Assembly (NCBI RefSeq): GCF_001562015.1
Contig: NZ_LASA01000056.1
Coordinates: 1-64,000, forward strand
Reading direction: 5' to 3'
DNA length: 64,000 nucleotides
Source of the DNA: Endozoicomonas arenosclerae
GTDB taxonomy: Bacteria; Pseudomonadota; Gammaproteobacteria; Pseudomonadales; Endozoicomonadaceae
The notes under the pieces were generated by a model, which did not search any database, was not told where the DNA came from, and saw nothing but the letters and a program-made list of their open reading frames with translations. The position numbers and the translations under genes were made by a program. Shown here one piece after another: positions 55,316 to 62,790 of this stretch (within the stretch, counting starts at the first letter, position 1; every line of letters starts with the position of its first letter).

Positions 55316-55936
55316 ATGACTCTGGATCAATGGGTAGCTTACCTGACTGCCTCCCTTGTACTGATTATGATCCCAGGCCCTGATACCTTTCTGGTGGCAG
55401 GCTGGAGTGCCGCCAAAGGCTTTAAATCTGGAATCCAGGCTGCCCTGGGAACCGTAAGCGGTATTCTGGTTCACACCTGTGCCGCAGCAATGGGATTGTC
55501 AGCGATTTTATCCACTTCAGCCACGGCATTTATGGTGATTAAATTCATTGGCGCTGCTTACCTGGTTTACATTGGCATTAAAACCATTAAAGACGGCATC
55601 GCTTCTGCGCCTGACCAGACTTTGCAGGAAAGAAAAAACAATCCTTACTTTCAGGCCCTGCTGACCAATGTGCTTAACCCGAAAGTGGCCCTGTTCTTCC
55701 TGGCTTTTCTGCCACAGTTTATTGATCCTTCAAAAGCTGCGGCCAACCAGTTACTGGTATTAGGAGCCGCCTTCTCAGCTTTAACCGCTGTTTACTACCT
55801 GTCACTGGTTTTTCTGGCAGGAAAAATTGCCCGCAAGATTGGCCAGAACGCCATGATTCAGAATCTGGCAAAATGGCTGGGTGGCATCATGATGATTGGA
55901 TTTGGACTCCGACTGGCATTGGCCAGTAACCGTTGA
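55316..55936 (+). CDS. LysE/RhtB-family exporter inserted between corC and lnt
   Basis: 206 residues, about six membrane spans. Family signature: LVLIMIPGPDTFLVAGWSAAKGFKSG near the start, and ALLTNVLNPKVALFFLAFLPQFIDPS near 117-142. It would export amino acids or related metabolites. A 214-bp gap precedes it and 66 bp follow before lnt, both long for an operon that is normally tight. This suggests a later insertion with its own promoter. Its similarity to the LysE gene at 37854 is only at family level. Confidence 0.9.
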   Translation: MTLDQWVAYLTASLVLIMIPGPDTFLVAGWSAAKGFKSGIQAALGTVSGILVHTCAAAMGLSAILSTSATAFMVIKFIGAAYLVYIGIKTIKDGIASAPDQTLQERKNNPYFQALLTNVLNPKVALFFLAFLPQFIDPSKAAANQLLVLGAAFSALTAVYYLSLVFLAGKIARKIGQNAMIQNLAKWLGGIMMIGFGLRLALASNR

Positions 55937-56002
55937 GGAAGCAGCTGGCTTCCTGTAACTCATTATAAGGAAAAAATAAGTTTCCTAGCTCATGGCTGCC
56001 CT

Positions 56003-57538
56003 ATGAACAAAAAGACGCTCTATTTTGGCCATCTTCTGATACTGCTGGCAGGGGGATTATTCCCCCTGGGTTTCAGCCCTTTTAATATCTGGCCAGTATT
56101 GATTGTTGCTACAGCAGTGGGCTTTACCCTGTCTCGCACAGAGTCGGTAAAAACAGCCACCTTGCGCGGCTTGCTGTTCGGCATCGGCATCTTTGGTACA
56201 GGAACATCCTGGGTTTATGTCAGCATTCATAATTTTGGAGCAGCGTCCGTTCCTCTTGCTGCTTTGCTGACTGCCTTGTTTGTCCTGACTCTGGCCAGCT
56301 TGCTGGTTATGCCTCTGTTCTACCTGTATGCCAAGCTTCGGGATCGACTCACTATTCAAGCCCCCTGGCAGCAAGCGCTTCTGTTTGCGGCACTCTGGAC
56401 TATTTTTGAATGGGTTCGCAGCTGGCTGCTAACTGGATTCCCCTGGTTATTGCAGGGCTACTCATTGCTGGATACCCCTATACAGTCATGGGCACCTGTC
56501 GTAGGTGTTTTCGGACTGAGCCTGCTGATGGCTACTACATCAGCCCTGATCACAGCTACCCTGGTTTCTGATCGAACCAGACGCAACCCTGCATTCATTG
56601 CCCTGTCTATTACTCTTCTGTTCTGGGTAGCCTCAGTGCCGCTAGGGAAAAAGCAATGGACACAACCAATCGGTGAGATCAGCTTCAGTGCAGTTCAGGG
56701 CAATATCCCCCAGCTTTTAAAATGGGATCCCGGCTATGTTCAGGAAACCATCAATACCTATTACGGCCTGTCTGAACAGGAGTGGGATCAGGAGCTGATC
56801 ATCTGGCCTGAAAATGCCATCCCGCTTTTCTACAGTCAGGCGAGATCCGTTTTAAATCAGCTTGATAAGAAAGCGGCTGAAAACAATAGCGCCCTGATTC
56901 TGGGTATGCCGATAGACGAGCGCTCGGAATCTCAAATATCGATGCCGAACGTGAAGTATTACAATGGCATTATTGCCAAAGGTCTGGGAGAAGGTCGTTA
57001 CTATAAACAGATACTGGTTCCCTTTGGTGAATACGTTCCTATGGAGTCAGCTCTGCGGGGGCTGATCAGCTTTTTTGATCTGCCTATGTCGGCATTCAGT
57101 CCGGGAAGCAATGATCAGGAAAAGCTGAGAATCCCGAATGCTGTGATCACAGCCTACATCTGCTATGAAGTGGTGTACCCCGACTTTGCAGCCCGTCAGG
57201 CAAGAGACAGTGGTCTGTTAATCACAATCAGTAACGATACCTGGTTTGGTAAATCTATTGGCCCCGAGCAGCATTTTCAGATGTCTCGCATGCGCTCTCT
57301 GGAAACGGGTCGTTACATGATAAGGGCCACCAACGACGGCATCAGCGCTCTTATCGACGACAAGGGTCAGGTTCTGGAAACCATTGAACGTTTCAAGCCG
57401 GGAGTACTGAGAGGAACAGCTGAAGTCATGAAAGGTAACACACCCTTTATGCTATTCGGTTCCTGGCCTGTTTTGATTCTGAGCTTGCTTATGATTGTAT
57501 TGGCAGGGATCTGTGCGAGAAGAACTGTAAATAGTTAA
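56003..57538 (+). CDS. lnt: Apolipoprotein N-acyltransferase Lnt
   Basis: 511 residues with the usual N-terminal membrane helices and a nitrilase-like periplasmic domain. The catalytic triad is visible: Glu in IIWPENAIP (near 270), Lys in YYKQILVPFGEYVP (near 335) and Cys in AYICYEVVYPDF (near 387), positions almost as in E. coli. It adds the third acyl chain to lipoproteins in the inner membrane. A strong terminator follows. Confidence 0.96.
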   Translation: MNKKTLYFGHLLILLAGGLFPLGFSPFNIWPVLIVATAVGFTLSRTESVKTATLRGLLFGIGIFGTGTSWVYVSIHNFGAASVPLAALLTALFVLTLASLLVMPLFYLYAKLRDRLTIQAPWQQALLFAALWTIFEWVRSWLLTGFPWLLQGYSLLDTPIQSWAPVVGVFGLSLLMATTSALITATLVSDRTRRNPAFIALSITLLFWVASVPLGKKQWTQPIGEISFSAVQGNIPQLLKWDPGYVQETINTYYGLSEQEWDQELIIWPENAIPLFYSQARSVLNQLDKKAAENNSALILGMPIDERSESQISMPNVKYYNGIIAKGLGEGRYYKQILVPFGEYVPMESALRGLISFFDLPMSAFSPGSNDQEKLRIPNAVITAYICYEVVYPDFAARQARDSGLLITISNDTWFGKSIGPEQHFQMSRMRSLETGRYMIRATNDGISALIDDKGQVLETIERFKPGVLRGTAEVMKGNTPFMLFGSWPVLILSLLMIVLAGICARRTVNS

Positions 57539-57562
57539 TTAATATTGTGGACTCAACAAAAG

Positions 57563-57592
57563 AAAAAGGGTGACCTGAGCGTCACCCTTTTT
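57563..57592 (+). terminator. Rho-independent terminator of lnt
   Basis: Stem AAAAAGGGTGAC / GTCACCCTTTTT (12 bp), loop CTGAGC, followed by CTTT. A-run before and T-run after make it bidirectional; it also ends the convergent oxygenase gene. Confidence 0.92.
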
Positions 57593-57617
57593 CTTTCAGC
57601 GTTCTTTTAATGAAGAA

Positions 57618-58457
57618 TTAAACGACACCCAACTCTTTCAGTCGCTCCATCAGATAGCTGTGCTGGGTATGACGCTCTGATAAAACCACCTCGCTTCTCG
57701 GATGCAGGAACAGAGGCAGAGACATTCTTGACTGCTCGCTCTTGCCACCGGTTGGGTTAATAACCCTGTGGCTCGTAGAAGGGAAATAACCACCAGAGGC
57801 TTCCTGCAGCATGTCACCGGTGTTGATGATCAGATAGCCAAACTTGGACGGTACATCCACCCAGGTGCCATCCTTCAGTTTTACCTGCAGTCCCGGCTCA
57901 CTGGCTGCGGGCAGGATGGTCAGCAGGTTAATGTCTTCATGAGCGGCTGCCCGGATAGCGCCCGCTTCTTCTTCTCCAGTGAAAGGAGGGTAATGCAGAA
58001 CTCTCAGCAAAGTGTTCGGCGTATCTTCAATCATATGGGGCAGAGGCTCGGAAAAACCTTCAGCAACGTCAGCGGGAGCATTTTTCTCAACCCAGTCCAG
58101 AAGCTCACCTGCCAGAGTGGAAGCCTGGTCATAATAGCCTTTGATTTCTGTTTCCAACTCCGCAGGAATCCGACCCCAGGGGTAAACATGGTAAAACTCT
58201 TTAATATCCTTCTTCTCATGACCCTTGGCGGTCTCTGAAACATCAGGTGGGAAATAGCCATCCTGTTTTTCAGGATCAAAGAGGAAATCCTGTTTGGCAG
58301 GGGAATTAAAAAAAGTCAGCCAGTTGTCATAGATGGACTGAACCAGATCCTGACTCAAAGGATGATTGGTTAAAACAGCAAAACCTGTTTCACGCAGCGA
58401 TTCAACAAATTTCTGCGGCGCATCTGTGGCCGTATAATCGACTACCTGAACGTCCAT
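57618..58457 (-). CDS. 2-oxoglutarate/Fe(II) dioxygenase, isopenicillin N synthase-like
   Basis: 279 residues of the non-haem iron oxygenase superfamily. N-terminal DIOX_N part (ESLRETGFAVLTNHPLS), then the jelly-roll core with iron ligands His and Asp in AAHEDINLLTIL (near residue 172), the distal His in STSHRVINP (near 229), and the 2-oxoglutarate-binding Arg/Ser in QSRMSLPLFLHP. It is a generic bacterial member of unknown substrate; true isopenicillin N synthase is unlikely because no beta-lactam genes are near. Convergent with lnt. Confidence 0.9.
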   Translation of the reverse strand: MDVQVVDYTATDAPQKFVESLRETGFAVLTNHPLSQDLVQSIYDNWLTFFNSPAKQDFLFDPEKQDGYFPPDVSETAKGHEKKDIKEFYHVYPWGRIPAELETEIKGYYDQASTLAGELLDWVEKNAPADVAEGFSEPLPHMIEDTPNTLLRVLHYPPFTGEEEAGAIRAAAHEDINLLTILPAASEPGLQVKLKDGTWVDVPSKFGYLIINTGDMLQEASGGYFPSTSHRVINPTGGKSEQSRMSLPLFLHPRSEVVLSERHTQHSYLMERLKELGVV

Positions 58458-58739
58458 TATCCTAAAATCCGGTCATTAAAAAACGCAGGATACTATCTTT
58501 TTCACTAAGAAAAAAACAGAGTTTATACAGCAATAAACGTCTCTGATTGGCCTCATTTGTCATTTTGATTTCTGATTCTTCAATCTCTTCCGCCGATAGA
58601 CTGTATAGGGTCTATGATAGTGGCGTCCGCATTCGAATTCCGGACTGGGTATGGTTCCGATTCAATGAAAAACACCAACATCATGCTAAAGCCCTGGCGA
58701 CATTTGACTCTGGCACTACTAATGGGACAGTCGACAGCC

Positions 58740-60143
58740 ATGTACAGCTCAACAGACCCCTCATCCGGGGTAAGGATTGAAAGAGACAGCCTGGGAGAAG
58801 TGGCTGTTCCCAAGGACGCCCTGTACGGTGCACAAACCCAGCGAGCAGTAGAGAACTTTCCGGTCAGTGGTCAACCTCTGCCCCACCCTTTTATTGAAGC
58901 CATTGTCCGTATTAAAAAAGCGGCTGCCCGAACCAATCAGTCACTGGAACTGCTGGCCGATGAAAATGCCCTGGCCATCATTGAAGCGGCCGACATTTTG
59001 GTTGAAGGCAAATACGCAGATCAGTTTCCTATTGATGTTTATCAGACCGGATCCGGCACCAGCAGCAATATGAATGTCAACGAGGTCATCAGTAATCTGG
59101 TGAATCGTTCTTCCGGATTAAAAATCTCGCCCAACGATCACGTCAATATGGGGCAAAGCAGTAACGACGTAATACCATCCGCCATTCATGTCTCTACAGC
59201 CCTTCTGGTAACAAAACACTTACTGCCAGCACTGGACCATCTTCTGGAGGTCATGGAGCAACGCCGGGTCGAACTGGAGAATACAGTCAAAACCGGCAGA
59301 ACCCATATGATGGATGCCATGCCGGTCACTTTTGGTCAGGAAATCAGCGGTTGGATGGCATTACTCACCAACGACCGGCAACGCATCAAGCAAACTCTGG
59401 AGCGCCTTTATCAACTGACGCTTGGAGGCACAGCAGTAGGCACCGGAACCAACACCCATCATGACTTTGCCAAAAAAGTCAGCAAGCAGTTGAGTCAGGA
59501 TACCGGACTGCCCTTCAAGCCCGCGAATAACTTCTTTGCGGCTCAAAGTATGCCTGCTACCGCCCTTGAACTGTCTTCTGACTTACGTGGCGTAGCGGTA
59601 TCGCTGATGAAGATTGCCAACGATCTGCGATTGATGAACAGCGGTCCACTGGCTGGTTTTGGTGAAATAGAATTACCGACACTGCAACCTGGCTCCAGCA
59701 TCATGCCCGGCAAGGTAAACCCGGTTATTTCAGAATCTGTGACCATGGCTGCGGCTCAAATCATGGGGTTGGATGCTGCTATTGCCATTGCCGCCCAATC
59801 CGGCAACTTTCAGCTCAATGTTATGCTGCCCCTGATCGCCAACAACCTGATCAACAGCATTACCCTGGCCACCAACAGCAGTATGATTCTGGCTGACAAG
59901 GCCATCGCCGGATTTACTGTTAAGGAAGCCCATATCAAGGAAACATTGAGCCGCAACCCTGTTCTGGTAACTGCCCTGAACCCTGTGATTGGCTACATGC
60001 AAGCGGCAGAAATTGCCAAGCAGGCTTATCGGGAAAAACGCCCCGTTCTGGAAGTAGCAAAAGAAAAGACCGGAATGTCAGAAGAAGCCCTGAAAAAGAT
60101 TCTTGATCCCGGCCGGGCTACTAAGGGCGGTATTGCAAAATAA
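58740..60143 (+). CDS. fumC: Fumarate hydratase, class II (FumC)
   Basis: 467 residues from the ATG at 58740, exactly the usual length, with RIERDSLGEVAVPKDALYGAQTQRA in pieces near the N-terminus. Catalytic and signature parts: TGSGTSSNMNVNEV near 104, TGRTHMMDAMPVTFGQE near 188, and GSSIMPGKVNP near 320. It interconverts fumarate and malate in the TCA cycle without an iron-sulfur cluster. The frame is open further upstream and offers ATGs at 58614, 58665 and 58680. The extra residues include a signal-peptide-like MLKPWRHLTLALLMGQSTA, but a cytosolic start is favoured by length. Confidence 0.94.
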   Translation: MYSSTDPSSGVRIERDSLGEVAVPKDALYGAQTQRAVENFPVSGQPLPHPFIEAIVRIKKAAARTNQSLELLADENALAIIEAADILVEGKYADQFPIDVYQTGSGTSSNMNVNEVISNLVNRSSGLKISPNDHVNMGQSSNDVIPSAIHVSTALLVTKHLLPALDHLLEVMEQRRVELENTVKTGRTHMMDAMPVTFGQEISGWMALLTNDRQRIKQTLERLYQLTLGGTAVGTGTNTHHDFAKKVSKQLSQDTGLPFKPANNFFAAQSMPATALELSSDLRGVAVSLMKIANDLRLMNSGPLAGFGEIELPTLQPGSSIMPGKVNPVISESVTMAAAQIMGLDAAIAIAAQSGNFQLNVMLPLIANNLINSITLATNSSMILADKAIAGFTVKEAHIKETLSRNPVLVTALNPVIGYMQAAEIAKQAYREKRPVLEVAKEKTGMSEEALKKILDPGRATKGGIAK

Positions 60144-60190
60144 GCGTCAGATCTTTGGAAGAGGTTTCACAGCCAACCTTCTATTTGGAC

Positions 60191-60319
60191 TTGCCTGAAA
60201 CCCCCTCTCAAAACCCGTTCAGGCTGAGCCTGTCGAAGCCCAACACTCCCCTCCTTCGACAAGCTCAGGGTGAACGGAATCCTTGTTAAATTGGAACTTA
60301 TTTTGAGATAAATCCTTTA
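60191..60319. repeat. Dispersed repeat, copy B, with REP-like hairpin
   Basis: Second copy of the element at 1168-1291. Core 60208-60277 begins TCAAAACCCGTTC and contains GGCTGAGCCTGTCGAAG and CTTCGACAAGCTCAGGG arms. Similarity extends to GAGATAAATCCTTTA, whose TTA at 60317-60319 is the stop codon of the YdcF-like gene. It lies in the fumC-ydcF convergent gap and may act as a transcription end. Confidence 0.8.
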
Positions 60320-61057
60320 TCGACTGGTCATCCAATACCAGCTCAACCCAAGGTATTCATGCAATGCCAGCTCACTGACGCGAAGGTTTCTAACTCTTGG
60401 AATCCAGTACGATAACTTCTGCCAGGGAATCTGTATCCAGGTAAAGGCTGTTGGCGCAGGCAGTACTTTGAAGCCCGCTCTTTTAAAACTCAAAACGGAT
60501 CTTGGCATATGCCAGGCGTGAGTTACCAATACAACGGTTTTGGTCCCTTCTCCCAATACATTTCGGCTGTTAGTAGCATTCTGCATTGTGGTCATACTCT
60601 GATCTTCAATCCAGGTAACATCAACGCCGTAATCACTTTTTAGCACTCTGGCCATTGTCTGTGCCTCCGGCCGGTCGCCCCCACCAGACACCAGAATGGG
60701 AACTTTACATTCCCGATATAACAGAGCTGTGTAACGAATCCTCTCGAGCGATAAAGGGGTTGGCTGATAACCCTCCAGTTCCGGAGAGCTTCTCGGTCGG
60801 CCTGCACCCAGTAAAATCATGGCATCAGCACTTTTGCAGGCTTCCAGATCGACCGGGGGGTAAACCTCGAGCCCCCTTGCCAAAAGATTGGCCACCGGAG
60901 CTACAGACAACAGGTACAGAAGTAGAAGGGCGACCCAGACCAACCAGCCCAATGTTGATTTAAACAGGATTCCCACAATCAGTATCCAGACAATGTTCAC
61001 AGGAGGAAGAAGACTTACCTTGAGAAAAGACCTGAGCGACAACCCTATGGCATTCAT
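60317..61057 (-). CDS. YdcF/ElyC-like DUF218 membrane protein
   Basis: 246 residues from the ATG at 61057 (a TTG at 61069 is possible). Two N-terminal membrane helices (VNIVWILIVGILF, WVALLLLYLLSVAPVA) are followed by a DUF218 domain: DAMILLGAG near 80, VPILVSGGG near 118, DVTWIEDQSMTTMQNATNS near 145 and VVLVTHAWHMPRSVLSFKRAG near 175. Family members such as ElyC and SanA affect envelope and peptidoglycan or enterobacterial common antigen metabolism. Its stop codon lies in repeat copy B. Confidence 0.88.
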   Translation of the reverse strand: MNAIGLSLRSFLKVSLLPPVNIVWILIVGILFKSTLGWLVWVALLLLYLLSVAPVANLLARGLEVYPPVDLEACKSADAMILLGAGRPRSSPELEGYQPTPLSLERIRYTALLYRECKVPILVSGGGDRPEAQTMARVLKSDYGVDVTWIEDQSMTTMQNATNSRNVLGEGTKTVVLVTHAWHMPRSVLSFKRAGFKVLPAPTAFTWIQIPWQKLSYWIPRVRNLRVSELALHEYLGLSWYWMTSR

Positions 61058-61114
61058 AAACCCCTGCAATGGTCTATCCTCAGTCGATTAAGCCTGTAGA
61101 AGTAATGATTTACC

Positions 61115-61963
61115 ATGAAATATTCCGCTGTCCCTGACACGGGCTGTCTATCCCGAACAGAGTTGATTGCCAGAATCACATATCACTCCTTGAAAGCATT
61201 TCGAGCACTTCTATGTACAATGCTTCTTTGCGGTACGCCACTTCTTCAGGCTGAAATAACCCTGATCCCTGAAAAAAAGATTCCCCTGCCTCTGGTGTCA
61301 GCCACCGAGCTGGATCCCTTGACCACCAGCGATATCCACAAGCGTTATCCCAAAGGTTTTCGTATATTTACCAACAATATAACACCTTTACTGAGGAAAA
61401 AGCTCAACCGGCTCGCCAACGAAAACTATCCCATTCAATACGTGCAACCTGACAGCAGTGAGCTCAGAAAAATCACGATCTCCGTGATTCAACACGACGG
61501 CTTTTCTCACTTTCTGGTAAAAGCCCTGGGCGAAAAGCCGGGCTGTGCTCCCTTGCTCAGTCAGGAAATGACCGATTACGGCACACGTAAAAACAATCAT
61601 CCAATGATAAAAAAAATATCCAAACTGCCAACGTTGACCACAAAAGACTTAAAGTCTCTTCTCCAGAGTCACCACTGGTGGGTCAATATAGGGTTTGAGA
61701 GTTACCAGAATGCACCTGAGGCTGTCACTCAATGGTTGCATCAAAAAGGTTATGACAACACCAAACTCATCAGCGCCGGCCTGAAAGACTGCTCAGTGAC
61801 TTTATCGAAAGATCAACTTGAAGCATTCAGTGAGCTGACTGCCATGTCCTATCTGAATAATGCTGTTCGAGGTTTGTTCTATAGCAAGCAGGGCTCATCT
61901 CTAACTCACTTTCGAACACTTGCTGTTGAATCACTGAATAAACCCGATAGCAAAGCGCATTAG
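61115..61963 (+). CDS. Hypothetical secreted protein (282 aa)
   Basis: Not recognised. A long N-region precedes the signal sequence ALLCTMLLCGTPLLQA, so the true start may be further in. The mature protein is basic with conserved-looking Cys in PGCAPLLSQE and LKDCSVTLS, and aromatic patches (SHHWWVNIGFESYQ). No membrane segment after the signal. Stands alone, divergent from the YdcF-like gene with 57 bp between starts, so the two promoters overlap. Periplasmic or exported; function unknown. Confidence 0.6.
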   Translation: MKYSAVPDTGCLSRTELIARITYHSLKAFRALLCTMLLCGTPLLQAEITLIPEKKIPLPLVSATELDPLTTSDIHKRYPKGFRIFTNNITPLLRKKLNRLANENYPIQYVQPDSSELRKITISVIQHDGFSHFLVKALGEKPGCAPLLSQEMTDYGTRKNNHPMIKKISKLPTLTTKDLKSLLQSHHWWVNIGFESYQNAPEAVTQWLHQKGYDNTKLISAGLKDCSVTLSKDQLEAFSELTAMSYLNNAVRGLFYSKQGSSLTHFRTLAVESLNKPDSKAH

Positions 61964-62084
61964 GCATATCTATAGCAGGATCGGTCAGTCATTGATCCTG
62001 ATAGCGCATCGGAAATCACGAACTAAAGTCCCACTCAGAACATGAGTTAATACTTTCATTAATAACCTTGTTCTGAGTGGTCTT

Positions 62085-62639
62085 ATGACTGAAAAAGAGA
62101 AAATGCTGGCGGGTCTGGATTATCTTGCCTTTGATCCTGAACTGACTCAAGACCGCATGAACGCAAAAAAACTCTGTCATCGCTTTAACCAGGTGGTTCC
62201 GGATGACAAAGAGCTTCAGACAAACATTCTCAAAGAGTTGCTGGGCACAGTTTCAGAAGCCTGGATTGAGCCACTGTTCTTCTGTGACTATGGATACAAC
62301 ATTCATCTGGGCGAGAACTTCTATGCCAATCATCACTGCACCATTCTGGATGGGGCTGAAGTAAGAATTGGTAATAATGTCCTATTTGGACCTAACGTCA
62401 CACTGAGCACTGCAGGCCACCCTCTGGATGCTACTATCCGCAATACCGGGCTGGAGTTCTGCAAACCGATCACCATTGGCGATAATGTCTGGCTGGGGGC
62501 TAATGTCACAGTAAACCCTGGTGTAACTATTGGTGATAATGCCGTGATCGGCGCTGGCAGTGTGGTGACCCGTGATGTTCCTGCGAATACTGTGGCGGTG
62601 GGTATTCCATGTAGAGTTGTTAAGTCACTTACCGTATAA
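62085..62639 (+). CDS. Sugar O-acetyltransferase (maltose/galactoside type)
   Basis: 184 residues of the left-handed beta-helix acetyltransferases (Maa, LacA, NodL). N-terminal EKMLAGLDYLAFDPELTQDR is the family helix region; catalytic His is in STAGHPLDATIR near residue 109; hexapeptide repeats follow (ITIGDNVWLGANVTVNPGVT and VIGAGSVVTRDVPANTVAVG). It transfers acetyl from acetyl-CoA to sugars; substrate not definable. Monocistronic. Confidence 0.92.
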   Translation: MTEKEKMLAGLDYLAFDPELTQDRMNAKKLCHRFNQVVPDDKELQTNILKELLGTVSEAWIEPLFFCDYGYNIHLGENFYANHHCTILDGAEVRIGNNVLFGPNVTLSTAGHPLDATIRNTGLEFCKPITIGDNVWLGANVTVNPGVTIGDNAVIGAGSVVTRDVPANTVAVGIPCRVVKSLTV

Positions 62640-62721
62640 GCGACCTTATTCTCGCAGGCTGAGCCTGACTACTTGTAAAAATAAAACTTTACAGTGTCAG
62701 CCTATGGAGTTAGGAATAAAA

Positions 62722-62757
62722 AAGTCATTTCACCCTTCAAAAGTGATGAAATGACTT
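62722..62757 (-). terminator. Terminator of the right-edge minus-strand gene
   Basis: Stem of 11 bp (AAGTCATTTCA / TGAAATGACTT) with a 14-base loop. On the minus strand it is followed by six T residues, 33 bp behind the stop of the GATase-like gene. Confidence 0.8.
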
Positions 62758-62790
62758 CCACAGCAAAATTGGGAGACTCTTTAAAGCCAC

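Noticed and set aside
57618-58457. True isopenicillin N synthase
   Set aside because: Only the general oxygenase fold and iron ligands match; no beta-lactam biosynthesis genes are near.
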